Shown here: piece after piece, positions 1-8,815 of the stretch
How positions within the stretch are numbered: position 1 is the first letter of the stretch
Layout: each line of letters starts with the position of its first letter
Assembly: GCA_016617785.1 (NCBI GenBank)
Contig: JADILM010000014.1
Coordinates: 1 to 64,000 of the forward strand
Length of the DNA stretch: 64,000 nucleotides
Direction of reading: 5' to 3'
DNA from: Sporobolomyces roseus
Lineage: Eukaryota > Basidiomycota > Microbotryomycetes > Sporidiobolales > Sporidiobolaceae
The notes under the pieces: generated by a model
Told to the model about the DNA's origin: nothing
The model's input: only the letters and a program-made list of their open reading frames with translations
The model's database searches: none
Program-made: the position numbers and the translations under genes

Positions 1-52
1 ACAGCATTTAAATAAAAGAGTTCATTTTATATATAAGGGACCTAATAACAAA

Positions 53-124
53 GGTTGGCTTAGTTCAACGGTAGAACATTAGTTTGTGGATCTAATGATT
101 CCAGTTCGATTCTGGGAGTTGACC
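53..124 (+). tRNA. trnH: tRNA-His (GTG)
   Basis: Cloverleaf with acceptor GTTGGCT/AGTTGAC, a T arm with loop TTCGATT, and anticodon loop TTGTGGA. An extra G at the 5' end can pair with C73, the G-1:C73 pair that marks tRNA-His. It is the first gene of the plus block and diverges from atp9. Confidence 0.95.
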
Positions 125-162
125 CTTATATTAGCATATTTCTCTTCATATTAGGAGAGAGA

Positions 163-416
163 GGGATTATTGGGCTGGTGGCTATGCAAGTGATAGCCTC
201 AGGAAAGTCCTAGACGATATTGTATATCTTGTCCGAAAAGAACAGCCAGAGCTGTAGATAGTTATAGAAATAATCTATTAAAAAGTCCAGTAGTTTTTAA
301 TAGCGCACGTATTACTTATACACGTCTTCCCCTAGCTTAGGGGAGTACAAAAATTGTACATTAGATAACGTAGTAATTTATCAGCCCTTAAACAGAATTA
401 GGCTTATAATAATCCC
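163..416 (+). ncRNA. rnpB: Mitochondrial RNase P RNA
   Basis: RNA subunit of RNase P, which matures tRNA 5' ends. The two universally conserved P4 strands are visible: CAGGAAAGTCC near 200-210 (CR-I) and ACAGAATTAGGCTTA at 392-406 (CR-V). The ends are set by P1, GGGATTATT (163-171) pairing with AATAATCCC (408-416). At about 254 nt it is shorter than bacterial RNase P RNA, as usual for fungal mitochondria. A CCCCTAGCTTAGGGG hairpin near 330-346 may be a GC element inserted in a peripheral helix. It lies among tRNA genes, its substrates. Confidence 0.9.
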
Positions 417-420
417 TTTT
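408..420 (+). terminator. C-rich 3'-end motif of rnpB
   Basis: ATAATCCCTTTT overlaps the 3' strand of P1 and is a short version of the TAATCCCCCTTTTT motif found after mRNAs and rRNAs. Confidence 0.45.
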
Positions 421-434
421 ATTCCGTTATTAAG

Positions 435-506
435 GCTAATATAGTTCAACGGTTAGAACATATCCCTCATGTGGATATAATGTAAGTTCGATTCTTACTA
501 TTAGCT
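435..506 (+). tRNA. trnM: tRNA-Met (CAT), probably elongator
   Basis: Acceptor GCTAATA/TATTAGC is perfectly paired, the anticodon stem is TATCC/GGATA and the loop CTCATGT gives CAT. The paired first base contrasts with the other CAT tRNA at 3582, so this one is taken as the elongator. A lysidine-type Ile tRNA cannot be excluded. Confidence 0.85.
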
Positions 507-539
507 TCCATATGCTTATGGTCCCATAGGATATCTAAA

Positions 540-611
540 GTGAATATAGTTTAATGGTAAAATTCCTCAGTGTCATTGAGGCAGCTGCGGGTTCGAATCC
601 CGTTGTTCACG
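540..611 (+). tRNA. trnD: tRNA-Asp (GTC)
   Basis: Acceptor GTGAATA/TGTTCAC, anticodon stem CCTCA/TGAGG, loop GTGTCAT giving GTC, T loop TTCGAAT with a five-pair stem. All arms are present. Confidence 0.95.
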
Positions 612-882
612 TATATCTAGCATTATGCAAAATAATTCTAATAAAGAGCAAGTCTAACGTTAACTTAATTAACAGTCTAGTTTAACCAGTTTATTGATCT
701 ATTTTCAATACATTGAAGGCATTAAAAGTTTAAAAAACTTTGTAACTAGTTCCCTTAAATCTGGATCCCTTATCAATTAAGGTGTGGTTTACAGAACTTT
801 GGTATCCCAAGGTAAAAGGGAGCTTACTCGTCTCTAAGACGTCATATTATAAAGGAAACCAATAGGAACTATTACAAGATGC
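612..882 (+). other. Spacer and nad4L leader
   Basis: About 270 nt between trnD and nad4L. No tRNA, GC cluster or reading frame is visible. It is the likely 5' UTR of the nad4L-nad5 transcript. An in-frame-looking ATG at 880 is out of frame with nad4L. Confidence 0.5.
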
Positions 883-1146
883 ATGACATTATCATTAGTG
901 TTATTCCTTGTAGGTATTTTAGGATTCGTTCTAAACCGTAAAAACATTATTTTAATGCTAATCAGTATTGAGATGATGCTACTAGCGGTGACTCTACTAG
1001 TTATTGTTAGCTCATTCAGCTTCGATGACATTGTAGGTCAAACTTACAGCATCTACATCATTGCCATTGCTGGTGCAGAGTCAGCGATCGGTCTTGGTAT
1101 CTTAGTTGCATTCTACCGATTACGAGGATCTATTACTCTACGTTAG
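883..1146 (+). CDS. nad4L: NADH dehydrogenase subunit 4L
   Basis: Membrane subunit of complex I (bacterial NuoK homologue) in the inner membrane. The 87-residue length is normal for the family. Three hydrophobic segments are visible; the second carries the acidic residue in the IEMMLLAV motif and the third follows [13 protein letters not shown], both diagnostic of Nad4L. It starts at the ATG at 883 and ends with TAG. nad5 follows after two bases, the usual fungal nad4L-nad5 pair, and no 3'-end motif lies between them, which fits one bicistronic mRNA. Confidence 0.97.
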   Translation: MTLSLVLFLVGILGFVLNRKNIILMLISIEMMLLAVTLLVIVSSFSFDDIVGQTYSIYIIAIAGAESAIGLGILVAFYRLRGSITLR

Positions 1147-1148
1147 TT

Positions 1149-3152
1149 ATGTACCTATCTATTCTTGCATTACCTTTACTAGGTGCTGCTACTTCTGGTC
1201 TACTTGGACGTAAATTAGGAGTTACTGGTGCACACCTTATCACATGTGTTTGTATGAGCACTGCAGCAATCTTATCTATTGTTGCTTTCTACGAAGTTGC
1301 ATTATGTGGTTCACCTGTATCAATTCACTTAACTAGTTGGATTGACTCAGGAATGATGTCTGTAGACTGGGCATTTATGTTCGATAGTCTTACAGTATCA
1401 ATGTTACTACCTGTTACAGTAGTTTCATCAATGGTACACATTTACTCAATTAGTTACATGGCTGGAGATCCACACAACCAACGGTTCTTCTCATACCTTT
1501 CAATGTTCACATTCTTCATGCTAATTCTAGTAGCTGGAGACAACTACTTAATTTTATTCGTAGGTTGGGAGGGTATTGGAGTATCTTCATACTTACTAAT
1601 TAACTTCTGGTTCACACGAATCCAAGCTAACAAATCAGCTATTAAAGCTATGGTAGTTAACCGTGTAGGTGATACTTTCTTAAGTGTTGCCTTCTTCGGA
1701 GTATTCTGGGCATTCGGTAACTTAGATTACGCTACAGTTTACAGTCTGTCACCTTACATGAACGAGACAGTTCTAACTATTATTGGTCTACTATTCCTAT
1801 TCGCTGCAATGGGTAAATCGGCTCAATTAGGACTACACACTTGACTGCCCGACGCAATGGAGGGACCAACTCCTGTTTCTGCGTTAATTCACGCCGCTAC
1901 TCTAGTTACAGCCGGTGTTTACTTACTACTTCGATCATCACCTCTACTTGAGTTTGCTCCAACTACTCTTGTTGTAATTACTTGGGTAGGAGCTATTACA
2001 GCATTCTTCGCTGCTACAACAGGTCTACTACAAAATGACATTAAACGTGTTATTGCGTACTCAACTTGTTCACAAATGGGTTACCTATTTATGGCGGTGG
2101 GAATCTCACAATACTCAGTAGCACTATTCCATCTTGTTAACCACGCGTTCTTCAAGGCAGTACTATTCTTAGCAGCTGGAGGTGTCTTACACTCAATGGC
2201 GGACCAACAGGACATGCGACGACTTGGAGGTTTAATTAACTTATTACCTTTCACTTACACAATTATCTTAATTGGTTCACTAAGTCTAATGGCCATTCCT
2301 TTCATGACAGGATTCTACTCTAAAGATTTAATCCTTGAGTCAGGATACGCACAATACACTATGAGTGGACACATCGTATACTGGTTAGGAACATTAACGG
2401 CTATGATTACAGCATTCTACTCATTCCGTCTAATTAGTATGACATTCTTAACTACACCTAACGCACCTAAAGGTGACTACGAGCACACACACGAGCAACC
2501 ATTAATTATTGTGGTTCCTTTAGTGATCTTAGCATTAATGTCTATCTTCTTTGGATACATTGCTAAAGATGCATTCGTAGGTATGGGAAGTGATATGCTT
2601 GCAACATCACTATTCGTACACCCATCTCACGTAACATTAGTTGAGGCTGAGTTCTCAATTCCAACATTCTACAAACTATTACCTGCAATCGGGACTATTG
2701 GAGGTGCCTCACTAGCTTTATTAATGTACCACCGACTTGCTAACTTCACTGTAGACTTAGCTCTAAGTGATTTAGGTAAACGGCTATACACATTCTTAAA
2801 CGCTAAATGGTTCTTTGATGCAGTAATTAACCACTACGTAATTAACAAGGCTCTAGGTCTTGGAATGATTACAGCTAAAGTGTTAGATCGAGGAGCTATC
2901 GAGCTATTAGGACCATTCGGACTAACTAACTCACTATACGGAGGTAGCCAACAAATCTCACGACTAGATACTGGAATTGTAACACAATACGCTCTATACA
3001 TCATGATTGGTTTAATCTCAATCACATTACTACTATTTGTACCAATCTTATCAGGTATTTCACTAGATAACATTGGTGACTTACGACTTGTATTAATCTA
3101 TGTTGCTGGACTTCTGTTCATCACAGGATTCTCACCTGCTAAGTCTTCATAA
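1149..3152 (+). CDS. nad5: NADH dehydrogenase subunit 5
   Basis: Antiporter-like proton-pumping subunit of complex I, 667 residues, about family length. The conserved block ...[23 protein letters not shown] spans an in-frame TGA at 1843-1845, so UGA must be Trp; read with the standard code the gene would break into 231- and 431-residue pieces. Other visible signatures are [15 protein letters not shown] in the N-terminal half and [15 protein letters not shown] further on. It is many-spanning hydrophobic with a long C-terminal amphipathic stretch. It lies two bases after nad4L and a C-rich 3' motif follows its stop by about 25 nt. No intron. Confidence 0.98.
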
Positions 3153-3175
3153 TGGTTCGCTTTTTAGCTAACTAA

Positions 3176-3190
3176 TATAATCCCCTTTTT
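3176..3190 (+). terminator. C-rich 3'-end motif after nad5
   Basis: ATAATCCCCTTTTT lies about 25 nt after the nad5 stop. It is a sense-strand member of the motif found after most genes here. Confidence 0.7.
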
Positions 3191-3202
3191 ACCAAAAGAG
3201 AT

Positions 3203-3300
3203 AAGTTCCTCTCGACCGACTATCAGGAAGGGAGAGAGGTATCAGGAAGGTTCCGGCTCGAGGAACCTGTCTCCCCCGGCTATACAGCCGGGGGGCCTGG
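3203..3300. repeat. GC-rich hairpin cluster
   Basis: Several self-complementary segments, including GGTTCC...GGAACC and CCCCCGGCTATACAGCCGGG, stand out sharply from the AT-rich surroundings. They resemble the GC clusters and double hairpins that move within fungal mtDNA. Confidence 0.75.
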
Positions 3301-3334
3301 AAAGGTACCTAGAACATATAAAGGTGTTTATAAT

Positions 3335-3388
3335 ATATAAGGAGGGTACTTAGGATATAACATATAAGGAGGGTACTTAAAATATAAC
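3335..3388 (+). repeat. 27-nt tandem repeat, two copies
   Basis: Units 3335-3361 and 3362-3388 both begin ATATAAGGAGGGTACTTA and end ATATAAC, differing at two positions. A third truncated ATATAAG follows. The units share ATATAAG with the promoter-like motif of other spacers. Confidence 0.85.
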
Positions 3389-3468
3389 ATATATAAGAAT
3401 ATTTGTTACAGCTTCACATACGATCGTCTACACAGATGAGTAAAGGCTCATATAGGAACAAAAGTTAC

Positions 3469-3540
3469 GCGAGATTGGTTCAACGGTTAGAACGCTTACT
3501 TTACACGTAAGAGACAGTAGTTCGACTCTACTATCTTGTA
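3469..3540 (+). tRNA. trnV: tRNA-Val (TAC)
   Basis: Anticodon stem CTTAC/GTAAG with loop TTTACAC gives TAC. The acceptor GCGAGAT/ATCTTGT pairs with several G-T pairs. First member of a ten-tRNA cluster that runs to rps3. Confidence 0.93.
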
Positions 3541-3581
3541 TTATGCTGATTGCATTTACCTTAATTTAGATGGTAACAGAA

Positions 3582-3652
3582 AGTGGATTAGTTAAACGGT
3601 ATAATCACCGACTCATGATCGGTAGTTCTGGGTTCGATTCCCGGGTCCGCGT
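3582..3652 (+). tRNA. trnM: tRNA-Met (CAT), probably initiator
   Basis: Anticodon stem ACCGA/TCGGT, loop CTCATGA, T stem CTGGG/CCCGG. With the D arm in register the acceptor is AGTGGAT/GTCCGCG, leaving the first pair as A-G, unpaired. An unpaired 1:72 position is the mark of bacterial-type initiator tRNA, so this is the better fMet candidate of the two CAT tRNAs. Confidence 0.8.
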
Positions 3653-3669
3653 ATATTAATTTATCATGT

Positions 3670-3714
3670 CCCCCTCCCAAAGGGAGGGTAAGCTTACCCC
3701 CAAAGGGGGGGGAA
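3670..3714. repeat. Double-hairpin element (TAAGCTTA core)
   Basis: CCCTCCC-AAA-GGGAGGG, then TAAGCTTA at 3689-3696, then CCCCC-AAA-GGGGG. Two GC hairpins joined by a palindromic linker are the form of the double-hairpin elements described in chytrid and Allomyces mtDNA. Related copies lie near 10340, 20836 and 25504. Confidence 0.85.
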
Positions 3715-3719
3715 GAACA

Positions 3720-3790
3720 GGATTGGTCATCTAGTGGTAGGATAACAGCTCTTCATGCTGTGCACGCAGGTTCGATTCCTGTCCAGTCTA
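3720..3790 (+). tRNA. trnE: tRNA-Glu (TTC)
   Basis: Anticodon stem ACAGC/GCTGT with loop TCTTCAT gives TTC. Position 33 reads C instead of the near-universal U. Acceptor GGATTGG/CCAGTCT and T stem GCAGG/CCTGT are sound. Confidence 0.85.
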
Positions 3791-3792
3791 TG

Positions 3793-3863
3793 GCCAGATT
3801 AGTTTAGTGGTAAAACGACTACCTTGTAAGTAGTAATCCTGTGTTCAATTCACGGATTTGGTA
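3793..3863 (+). tRNA. trnT: tRNA-Thr (TGT)
   Basis: Anticodon stem ACTAC/GTAGT, loop CTTGTAA giving TGT; acceptor GCCAGAT/ATTTGGT; T stem CTGTG/CACGG. It begins two bases after tRNA-Glu. Confidence 0.93.
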
Positions 3864-3913
3864 GATAACTTAAGGACAATATAAGTAAGAGAAACAAAGT
3901 GGTAGGTCCTAAT

Positions 3914-3985
3914 TGGGTTATGGTCTAATGGCATGACGGGATTTTTTGGGAGTCCACGATACTTGTTCGATTCAAGTTAACCCAA
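3914..3985 (+). tRNA. trnQ: tRNA-Gln (TTG)
   Basis: Acceptor TGGGTTA/TAACCCA is perfect and has the U1-A72 pair typical of tRNA-Gln. Anticodon stem GGATT/AGTCC with loop TTTTGGG gives TTG. The run of T and G in the loop could be misread as Pro (TGG), but a clear tRNA-Pro lies after rnl. Confidence 0.87.
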
Positions 3986-4032
3986 TCGTTTATTTATTCG
4001 CACCCTTTGCTCTTGAACCAATAACAAAATAA

Positions 4033-4105
4033 GGGTGCTTAGCTCAGTTGGTAGAGCGTCTAGCTTTTAACTAGATGGTCAACAGTTCAAATCTGTTAGC
4101 ACCTG
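4033..4105 (+). tRNA. trnK: tRNA-Lys (TTT)
   Basis: Anticodon stem TCTAG/CTAGA, loop CTTTTAA giving TTT; acceptor GGGTGCT/AGCACCT; canonical D arm GCTCAGTTGGTAGAGC. Confidence 0.96.
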
Positions 4106-4222
4106 ATAGTGTTGTTTATGCATTACTTACGATAAATAGAAGATGAAAATGATTCTTTATTCTTTTCTTTTTATAAGACATATTTGGATTATAAAAAGAA
4201 TAAGGCAAGCATAGGTACCAAA

Positions 4223-4309
4223 GGATAAGTCGCCTATTGGAAGGGGTAAACTGATTGCTATTCAGTATACGGCATAACCGTATTGTAGGTTCGAATCCTA
4301 TCTTGTCTG
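4223..4309 (+). tRNA. trnS: tRNA-Ser (GCT)
   Basis: Class II tRNA with a long variable arm (ATACGG...CCGTAT). Anticodon stem ACTGA/TCAGT, loop TTGCTAT giving GCT; acceptor GGATAAG/CTTGTCT. Confidence 0.93.
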
Positions 4310-4383
4310 AACTAATTATGTACTCTTGCTTTAGAGTGGTTAGACTCTTATAATCAGAGAGGTATATATAAGTATATATATAG

Positions 4384-4454
4384 GGGGATATAGTATAATG
4401 GCATTACACGGTGTTTGCATCATTGTGACGCAAGTTCGATTCTTGCTATCTCCA
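4384..4454 (+). tRNA. trnA: tRNA-Ala (TGC)
   Basis: Anticodon stem CGGTG/CATTG, loop TTTGCAT, so bases 34-36 are TGC. Acceptor GGGGATA/TATCTCC; T stem GCAAG/CTTGC. Confidence 0.92.
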
Positions 4455-4494
4455 TAATAATCCTGGGCCCTTCGCCTAGCGTATTAAACCCCAA

Positions 4495-4568
4495 GCCAAA
4501 GTAGCATAGTTGGTAATGCACTTGACTGAAGATCTCGTTAGTGATCGGTTCGAATCCGTCCTTTGGCA
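4495..4568 (+). tRNA. trnF: tRNA-Phe (GAA), imperfect stems
   Basis: Acceptor GCCAAAG/CTTTGGC is perfect, the D stem is GCAT/ATGC and the loop CTGAAGA gives GAA. The anticodon stem CTTGA/TCTCG has two mismatches and the T stem needs a bulged base. Both genome copies read the same, so this is not a random error in one copy. It is the only Phe tRNA seen. Confidence 0.85.
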
Positions 4569-4606
4569 GTCCGAATTAGTATTATGAATATGCATATATA
4601 TTATAA

Positions 4607-4689
4607 TGGGTAGTTTTCCTAGTTGGTTAAGGAGACTTACTGTAAATAAGTTAGCTACGCTACCGCATGTTCGAGTCATGCCTACCCAA
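4607..4689 (+). tRNA. trnY: tRNA-Tyr (GTA)
   Basis: Anticodon stem ACTTA/TAAGT, loop CTGTAAA giving GTA; acceptor TGGGTAG/CTACCCA; T stem GCATG/CATGC. It has a bacterial-type long variable arm. Last tRNA of the cluster before rps3. Confidence 0.93.
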
Positions 4690-4896
4690 TATAGTTTATA
4701 AGAAATAAACAAGCTTAATAGGCTTAATAAGTTATAAATAATGATAATACATTAACTTCGGTGCAACTTATATTAACTAGCTCATCCTTAGCAATATATA
4801 AGCTATTCTAGGTCACAACTAGAAGCGCATCTTATACACAGCCTTGATCAATTCAATAAACAAGGCCTAGTAGAATACCCTACTAAATATATAAAT
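4690..4896 (+). other. rps3 leader with shared element
   Basis: About 207 nt. Positions 4771-4793 (TATTAACTAGCTCATCCTTA plus GCA) match 22348-22370 in the nad4 leader at 22 of 23 bases, and shorter matches (CTAGGT, CACAA, TAGAA) follow in the same order. No tRNA fold is seen. Confidence 0.6.
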
Positions 4897-5571
4897 ATGA
4901 CAACAACATACATGTTTGATAAATCTAATCGAACTAACATTATGTCAATGCAACGTCAAGCCATTTCAATTATTCAGTCATTCTTTGCTGCTTTACCTTC
5001 TAAATTAGGACAAAAATCAACTAACACTGGTTCTCCAGCGCTAGTAGGTAAGCCTGTATTTACGGTAAACGCTGATAAAGTTATCGTGCAGTTATTCTAC
5101 TACGCACCTACTGATACTCCCCGAGCGGAGCTCGGGGCAAACAACCAAAGTATTGCTACACTAGGAGATGCTTTAACACGATCATGGGGTCGAACAGTTG
5201 AGTTACGATTAATTCGTCTTAACCATTCAGCTCTAGATAGTTCAATCTTCGCACAATACTTAACTGCTAATGCTGGTAAATACTCATTCAACCGTATCTT
5301 AGATATGCTGAAAGCTAGCTTACCAACAGTTGTTTCTGAAGGATCAGTAGACGATAGCGTAACTCCTACATCACATATTACTGGTGTAAAAGTGAAACTA
5401 TCAGGACGACTGACAACACAACGATCTGGACCACGACAAACAGTACAAGCAGGACGACTAGGTTCATCAGCTAAAGGCCAATTCGGTACAGTTGATTACA
5501 GCCAACACACTGCTAAGAACAAGTTAGGTGCATTCACAATGAAAGTTTGGATTAGCCAACAAAGTCGATAA
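4897..5571 (+). CDS. rps3: Ribosomal protein S3 (uS3m)
   Basis: Small-subunit mitochondrial ribosomal protein, free-standing, not inside an rnl intron. The diagnostic part is the C-terminal domain from about residue 165: GVKVKLSGRLTTQRSGPR, then ...VDYSQHTAKNKLGAFTMKVWI, the usual Rps3 ending. The N-terminal 100 residues are poorly conserved, as is normal for fungal Rps3; 224 residues is on the short side. A palindromic GC element (5119-5137) adds about six residues in frame near residues 75-81. The start is the first ATG in frame; a downstream Met (MSMQ) is possible. Read-through from the tRNA cluster upstream is likely. Confidence 0.9.
   Translation: MTTTYMFDKSNRTNIMSMQRQAISIIQSFFAALPSKLGQKSTNTGSPALVGKPVFTVNADKVIVQLFYYAPTDTPRAELGANNQSIATLGDALTRSWGRTVELRLIRLNHSALDSSIFAQYLTANAGKYSFNRILDMLKASLPTVVSEGSVDDSVTPTSHITGVKVKLSGRLTTQRSGPRQTVQAGRLGSSAKGQFGTVDYSQHTAKNKLGAFTMKVWISQQSR
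5119..5137. repeat. GC palindrome inside rps3
   Basis: CCCCGAGCGGAGCTCGGGG lies in frame in the coding sequence and reads T-P-R-A-E-L-G. Its base composition is unlike the flanking codons, so it is probably an inserted GC cluster tolerated in a variable region. Confidence 0.75.
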
Positions 5572-5587
5572 ATTATTTATCGCATAC

Positions 5588-5599
5588 AACCCCCCTTTT
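5588..5599 (+). terminator. C-rich 3'-end motif after rps3
   Basis: AACCCCCCTTTT begins 17 nt after the rps3 stop codon. Confidence 0.65.
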
Positions 5600-5712
5600 C
5601 CCGTCTAACTGTTGCAAGAGTAAGTTTCTTATATTTAACTGACTCTGTATAAGGATGATTAATTTTAACTATGTAAGTACTTTTATTACCTAGAAGTTAA
5701 TAAGCAAGTAAA

Positions 5713-5783
5713 GGGATCATAGCTCAACGGTAGAGCATACAGCCGATAATTGTAGTATGGTGGTTCGATTCCCCCTGGTCCTA
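5713..5783 (+). tRNA. trnI: tRNA-Ile (GAT)
   Basis: Anticodon stem TACAG/TTGTA (one G-T pair), loop CCGATAA giving GAT; position 33 is C as in tRNA-Glu. Acceptor GGGATCA/TGGTCCT; the T stem GGTGG/CCCCC has one mismatch. D arm GCTCAACGGTAGAGC is canonical. Confidence 0.87.
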
Positions 5784-6140
5784 ATTCAAACTCACTTTAT
5801 TAAATAGAGTAGTGCGGTAGTATAAGAAACAGATACGCTAACTAATAACTAGTAACTCACCTGTCATTTAATTAGTCAAGTTCGTCTCTTATAAATGAAT
5901 TAAAATAATAAGAAGACATCATAACTTTAATATCTTTTAGCATTCAGAGTCTATCAAAAGGTAGAATCAATTCAGTATGCACCTTTACTCTTGCTTTCCT
6001 TCCTCACCCCATGTTCCCCCCGTAGGGGGGAAAGAGGACAATGTAGAAATACTGGGCAATAAGTGAGTAACAAACAGTTAAGGACAAAAGTACGTTATGT
6101 ATTTAAACGTGAATAGAACAACAACATATCTTATTTAAAT
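5784..6140 (+). other. Spacer and cox1 leader
   Basis: 357 nt without a gene. It has an inverted copy of the ATATAAGAGA-type motif at 5885-5895 and a small GC hairpin (CCCCCCGTAGGGGGG, near 6015-6030). Probably the cox1 5' UTR. Confidence 0.6.
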
Positions 6141-8125
<1,985 letters not shown>

Positions 8126-8142
8126 CTGTTAGTATGTTTTAT

Positions 8143-8162
8143 GCGCCCAGCTACGCTGGGCG
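8143..8162. repeat. GC palindrome GCGCCCAGCTACGCTGGGCG
   Basis: A perfect stem (CGCCCAG/CTGGGCG) around CTACG, 17 nt after the cox1 stop. The identical 20-mer follows atp8 at 8635-8654. Confidence 0.9.
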
Positions 8163-8235
8163 AGACTTTTTTAAGTTAATTAAGCATTTTATCCCCTTTA
8201 CTCAAAGGGACTTAGATTGTGTAAGAGTTAAGAAT

Positions 8236-8256
8236 AAACCCCCCTTTTTCTTCCCC
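8236..8256 (+). terminator. C-rich 3'-end motif after cox1
   Basis: AAACCCCCCTTTTTCTTCCC; a weaker ATCCCCTTT lies at 8191-8199. Either could be the cox1 3' processing site. Confidence 0.6.
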
Positions 8257-8480
8257 ACCTTTGGTGATGACAAGGGGCGAAATAAATTATAAACCCAACA
8301 CCAAGCCTATAGTCCATCTATTACTAATATGGACGCAAGGCACGCTTATAAACTCTTTCACCCAGCTACTTCCTTTAGAAATATTGGGAGCATGGGTGCG
8401 TATTTTTGTACCTTCCCTACCCCAGCTCCTTCCTATAGGGGCCAACAGGGAACAGAGTAAAGCCTATAATAATATTAATT

Positions 8481-8627
8481 ATGCCACAACTATTACCATT
8501 CTACTTCGTTAACCAATTATCATTTGCATTCTTAGTGTTAATCACTATGGTTTACGTATTCGGTACTTACATCCTACCAGCATTCGCTGAGCTATTTGTA
8601 ACACGAATGTACATCACTAAACTATAA
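8481..8627 (+). CDS. atp8: ATP synthase subunit 8
   Basis: Small membrane subunit of the F0 part of ATP synthase. The 48 residues begin [12 protein letters not shown], the family signature, followed by one membrane helix ([21 protein letters not shown]) and a short basic tail ending RMYITKL. The length is normal for fungal Atp8. It is separate from atp6, which lies on the other strand. It converges with cob; GC palindrome and C-rich motif follow. Confidence 0.96.
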   Translation: MPQLLPFYFVNQLSFAFLVLITMVYVFGTYILPAFAELFVTRMYITKL

Positions 8628-8634
8628 TTATTAT

Positions 8635-8654
8635 GCGCCCAGCTACGCTGGGCG
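8635..8654. repeat. GC palindrome after atp8
   Basis: Identical to the 20-mer after cox1. A related CCCGGTTATGCTGGG lies at about 8669-8683. Confidence 0.9.
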
Positions 8655-8686
8655 ATTGTATATGCTCTCCCGGTTATGCTGGGAAC

Positions 8687-8700
8687 ATAATCCCCCTTTC
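8687..8700 (+). terminator. C-rich 3'-end motif after atp8
   Basis: ATAATCCCCCTTTC, 60 nt after the atp8 stop, in gene sense. Confidence 0.7.
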
Positions 8701-8713
8701 TCCCCTGGGAGTA

Positions 8714-8740
8714 ATCTAGTTTATCTAGTTTATCTAGTTT
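8714..8740. repeat. 9-nt tandem repeat, three copies
   Basis: ATCTAGTTT occurs three times without change in the convergent atp8-cob spacer, followed by a partial ATCTG. Confidence 0.9.
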
Positions 8741-8749
8741 ATCTGTTCA

Positions 8750-8759
8750 TCTCTTATAC
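8750..8759 (-). promoter_or_regulatory. ATATAAGAGA-type motif, minus orientation
   Basis: TCTCTTATAC on the plus strand, paired with a plus-oriented copy at 8773-8782. The two copies face each other in a convergent spacer, which is not simple promoter placement. Confidence 0.4.
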
Positions 8760-8772
8760 CTATATTATTTAA

Positions 8773-8782
8773 ATATAAGAGA
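8773..8782 (+). promoter_or_regulatory. ATATAAGAGA motif
   Basis: ATATAAGAGA followed by CATACAAG. It resembles the yeast mitochondrial promoter ATATAAGTA, but here points into the 3' end of cob, so it may act as a processing or structural signal. Confidence 0.45.
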
Positions 8783-8799
8783 CATACAAGAATTGTCAT

Positions 8800-8815
8800 A
8801 AAAAGGGGGATTAAA
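8800..8815 (-). terminator. C-rich 3'-end motif after cob
   Basis: In cob sense it reads ATTTAATCCCCCTTTTT and touches the stop codon. Confidence 0.75.

Larger units (their letters stand above)
3153..3468 (+). other. Spacer with GC hairpins and tandem repeat
   Basis: It holds, in order, the nad5 3' C-rich motif, a GC-rich hairpin block, a 27-nt direct repeat and the leader of the tRNA cluster. No coding frame is convincing. Confidence 0.8.
8126..8480 (+). other. cox1-atp8 spacer
   Basis: 355 nt with a GC palindrome (8143-8162) and two C-rich motifs (8191-8199, 8236-8256). An open frame at 8261-8512 overlaps the atp8 start, has no family resemblance and is judged chance. Confidence 0.75.

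Noticed and set aside
1843..1845. TGA in nad5 as a pseudogene-making stop (likewise in cox1, cob, nad2)
   Set aside because: All four are at conserved Trp sites and a tRNA-Trp(UCA) is present, so UGA is sense.
3469..4689. CRISPR-like or phage tRNA array
   Set aside because: It is a normal mitochondrial tRNA cluster with distinct anticodons and no spacer periodicity.
8261..8512. 83-codon open frame between cox1 and atp8
   Set aside because: It overlaps the atp8 start in another frame, crosses C-rich motifs and resembles no family.
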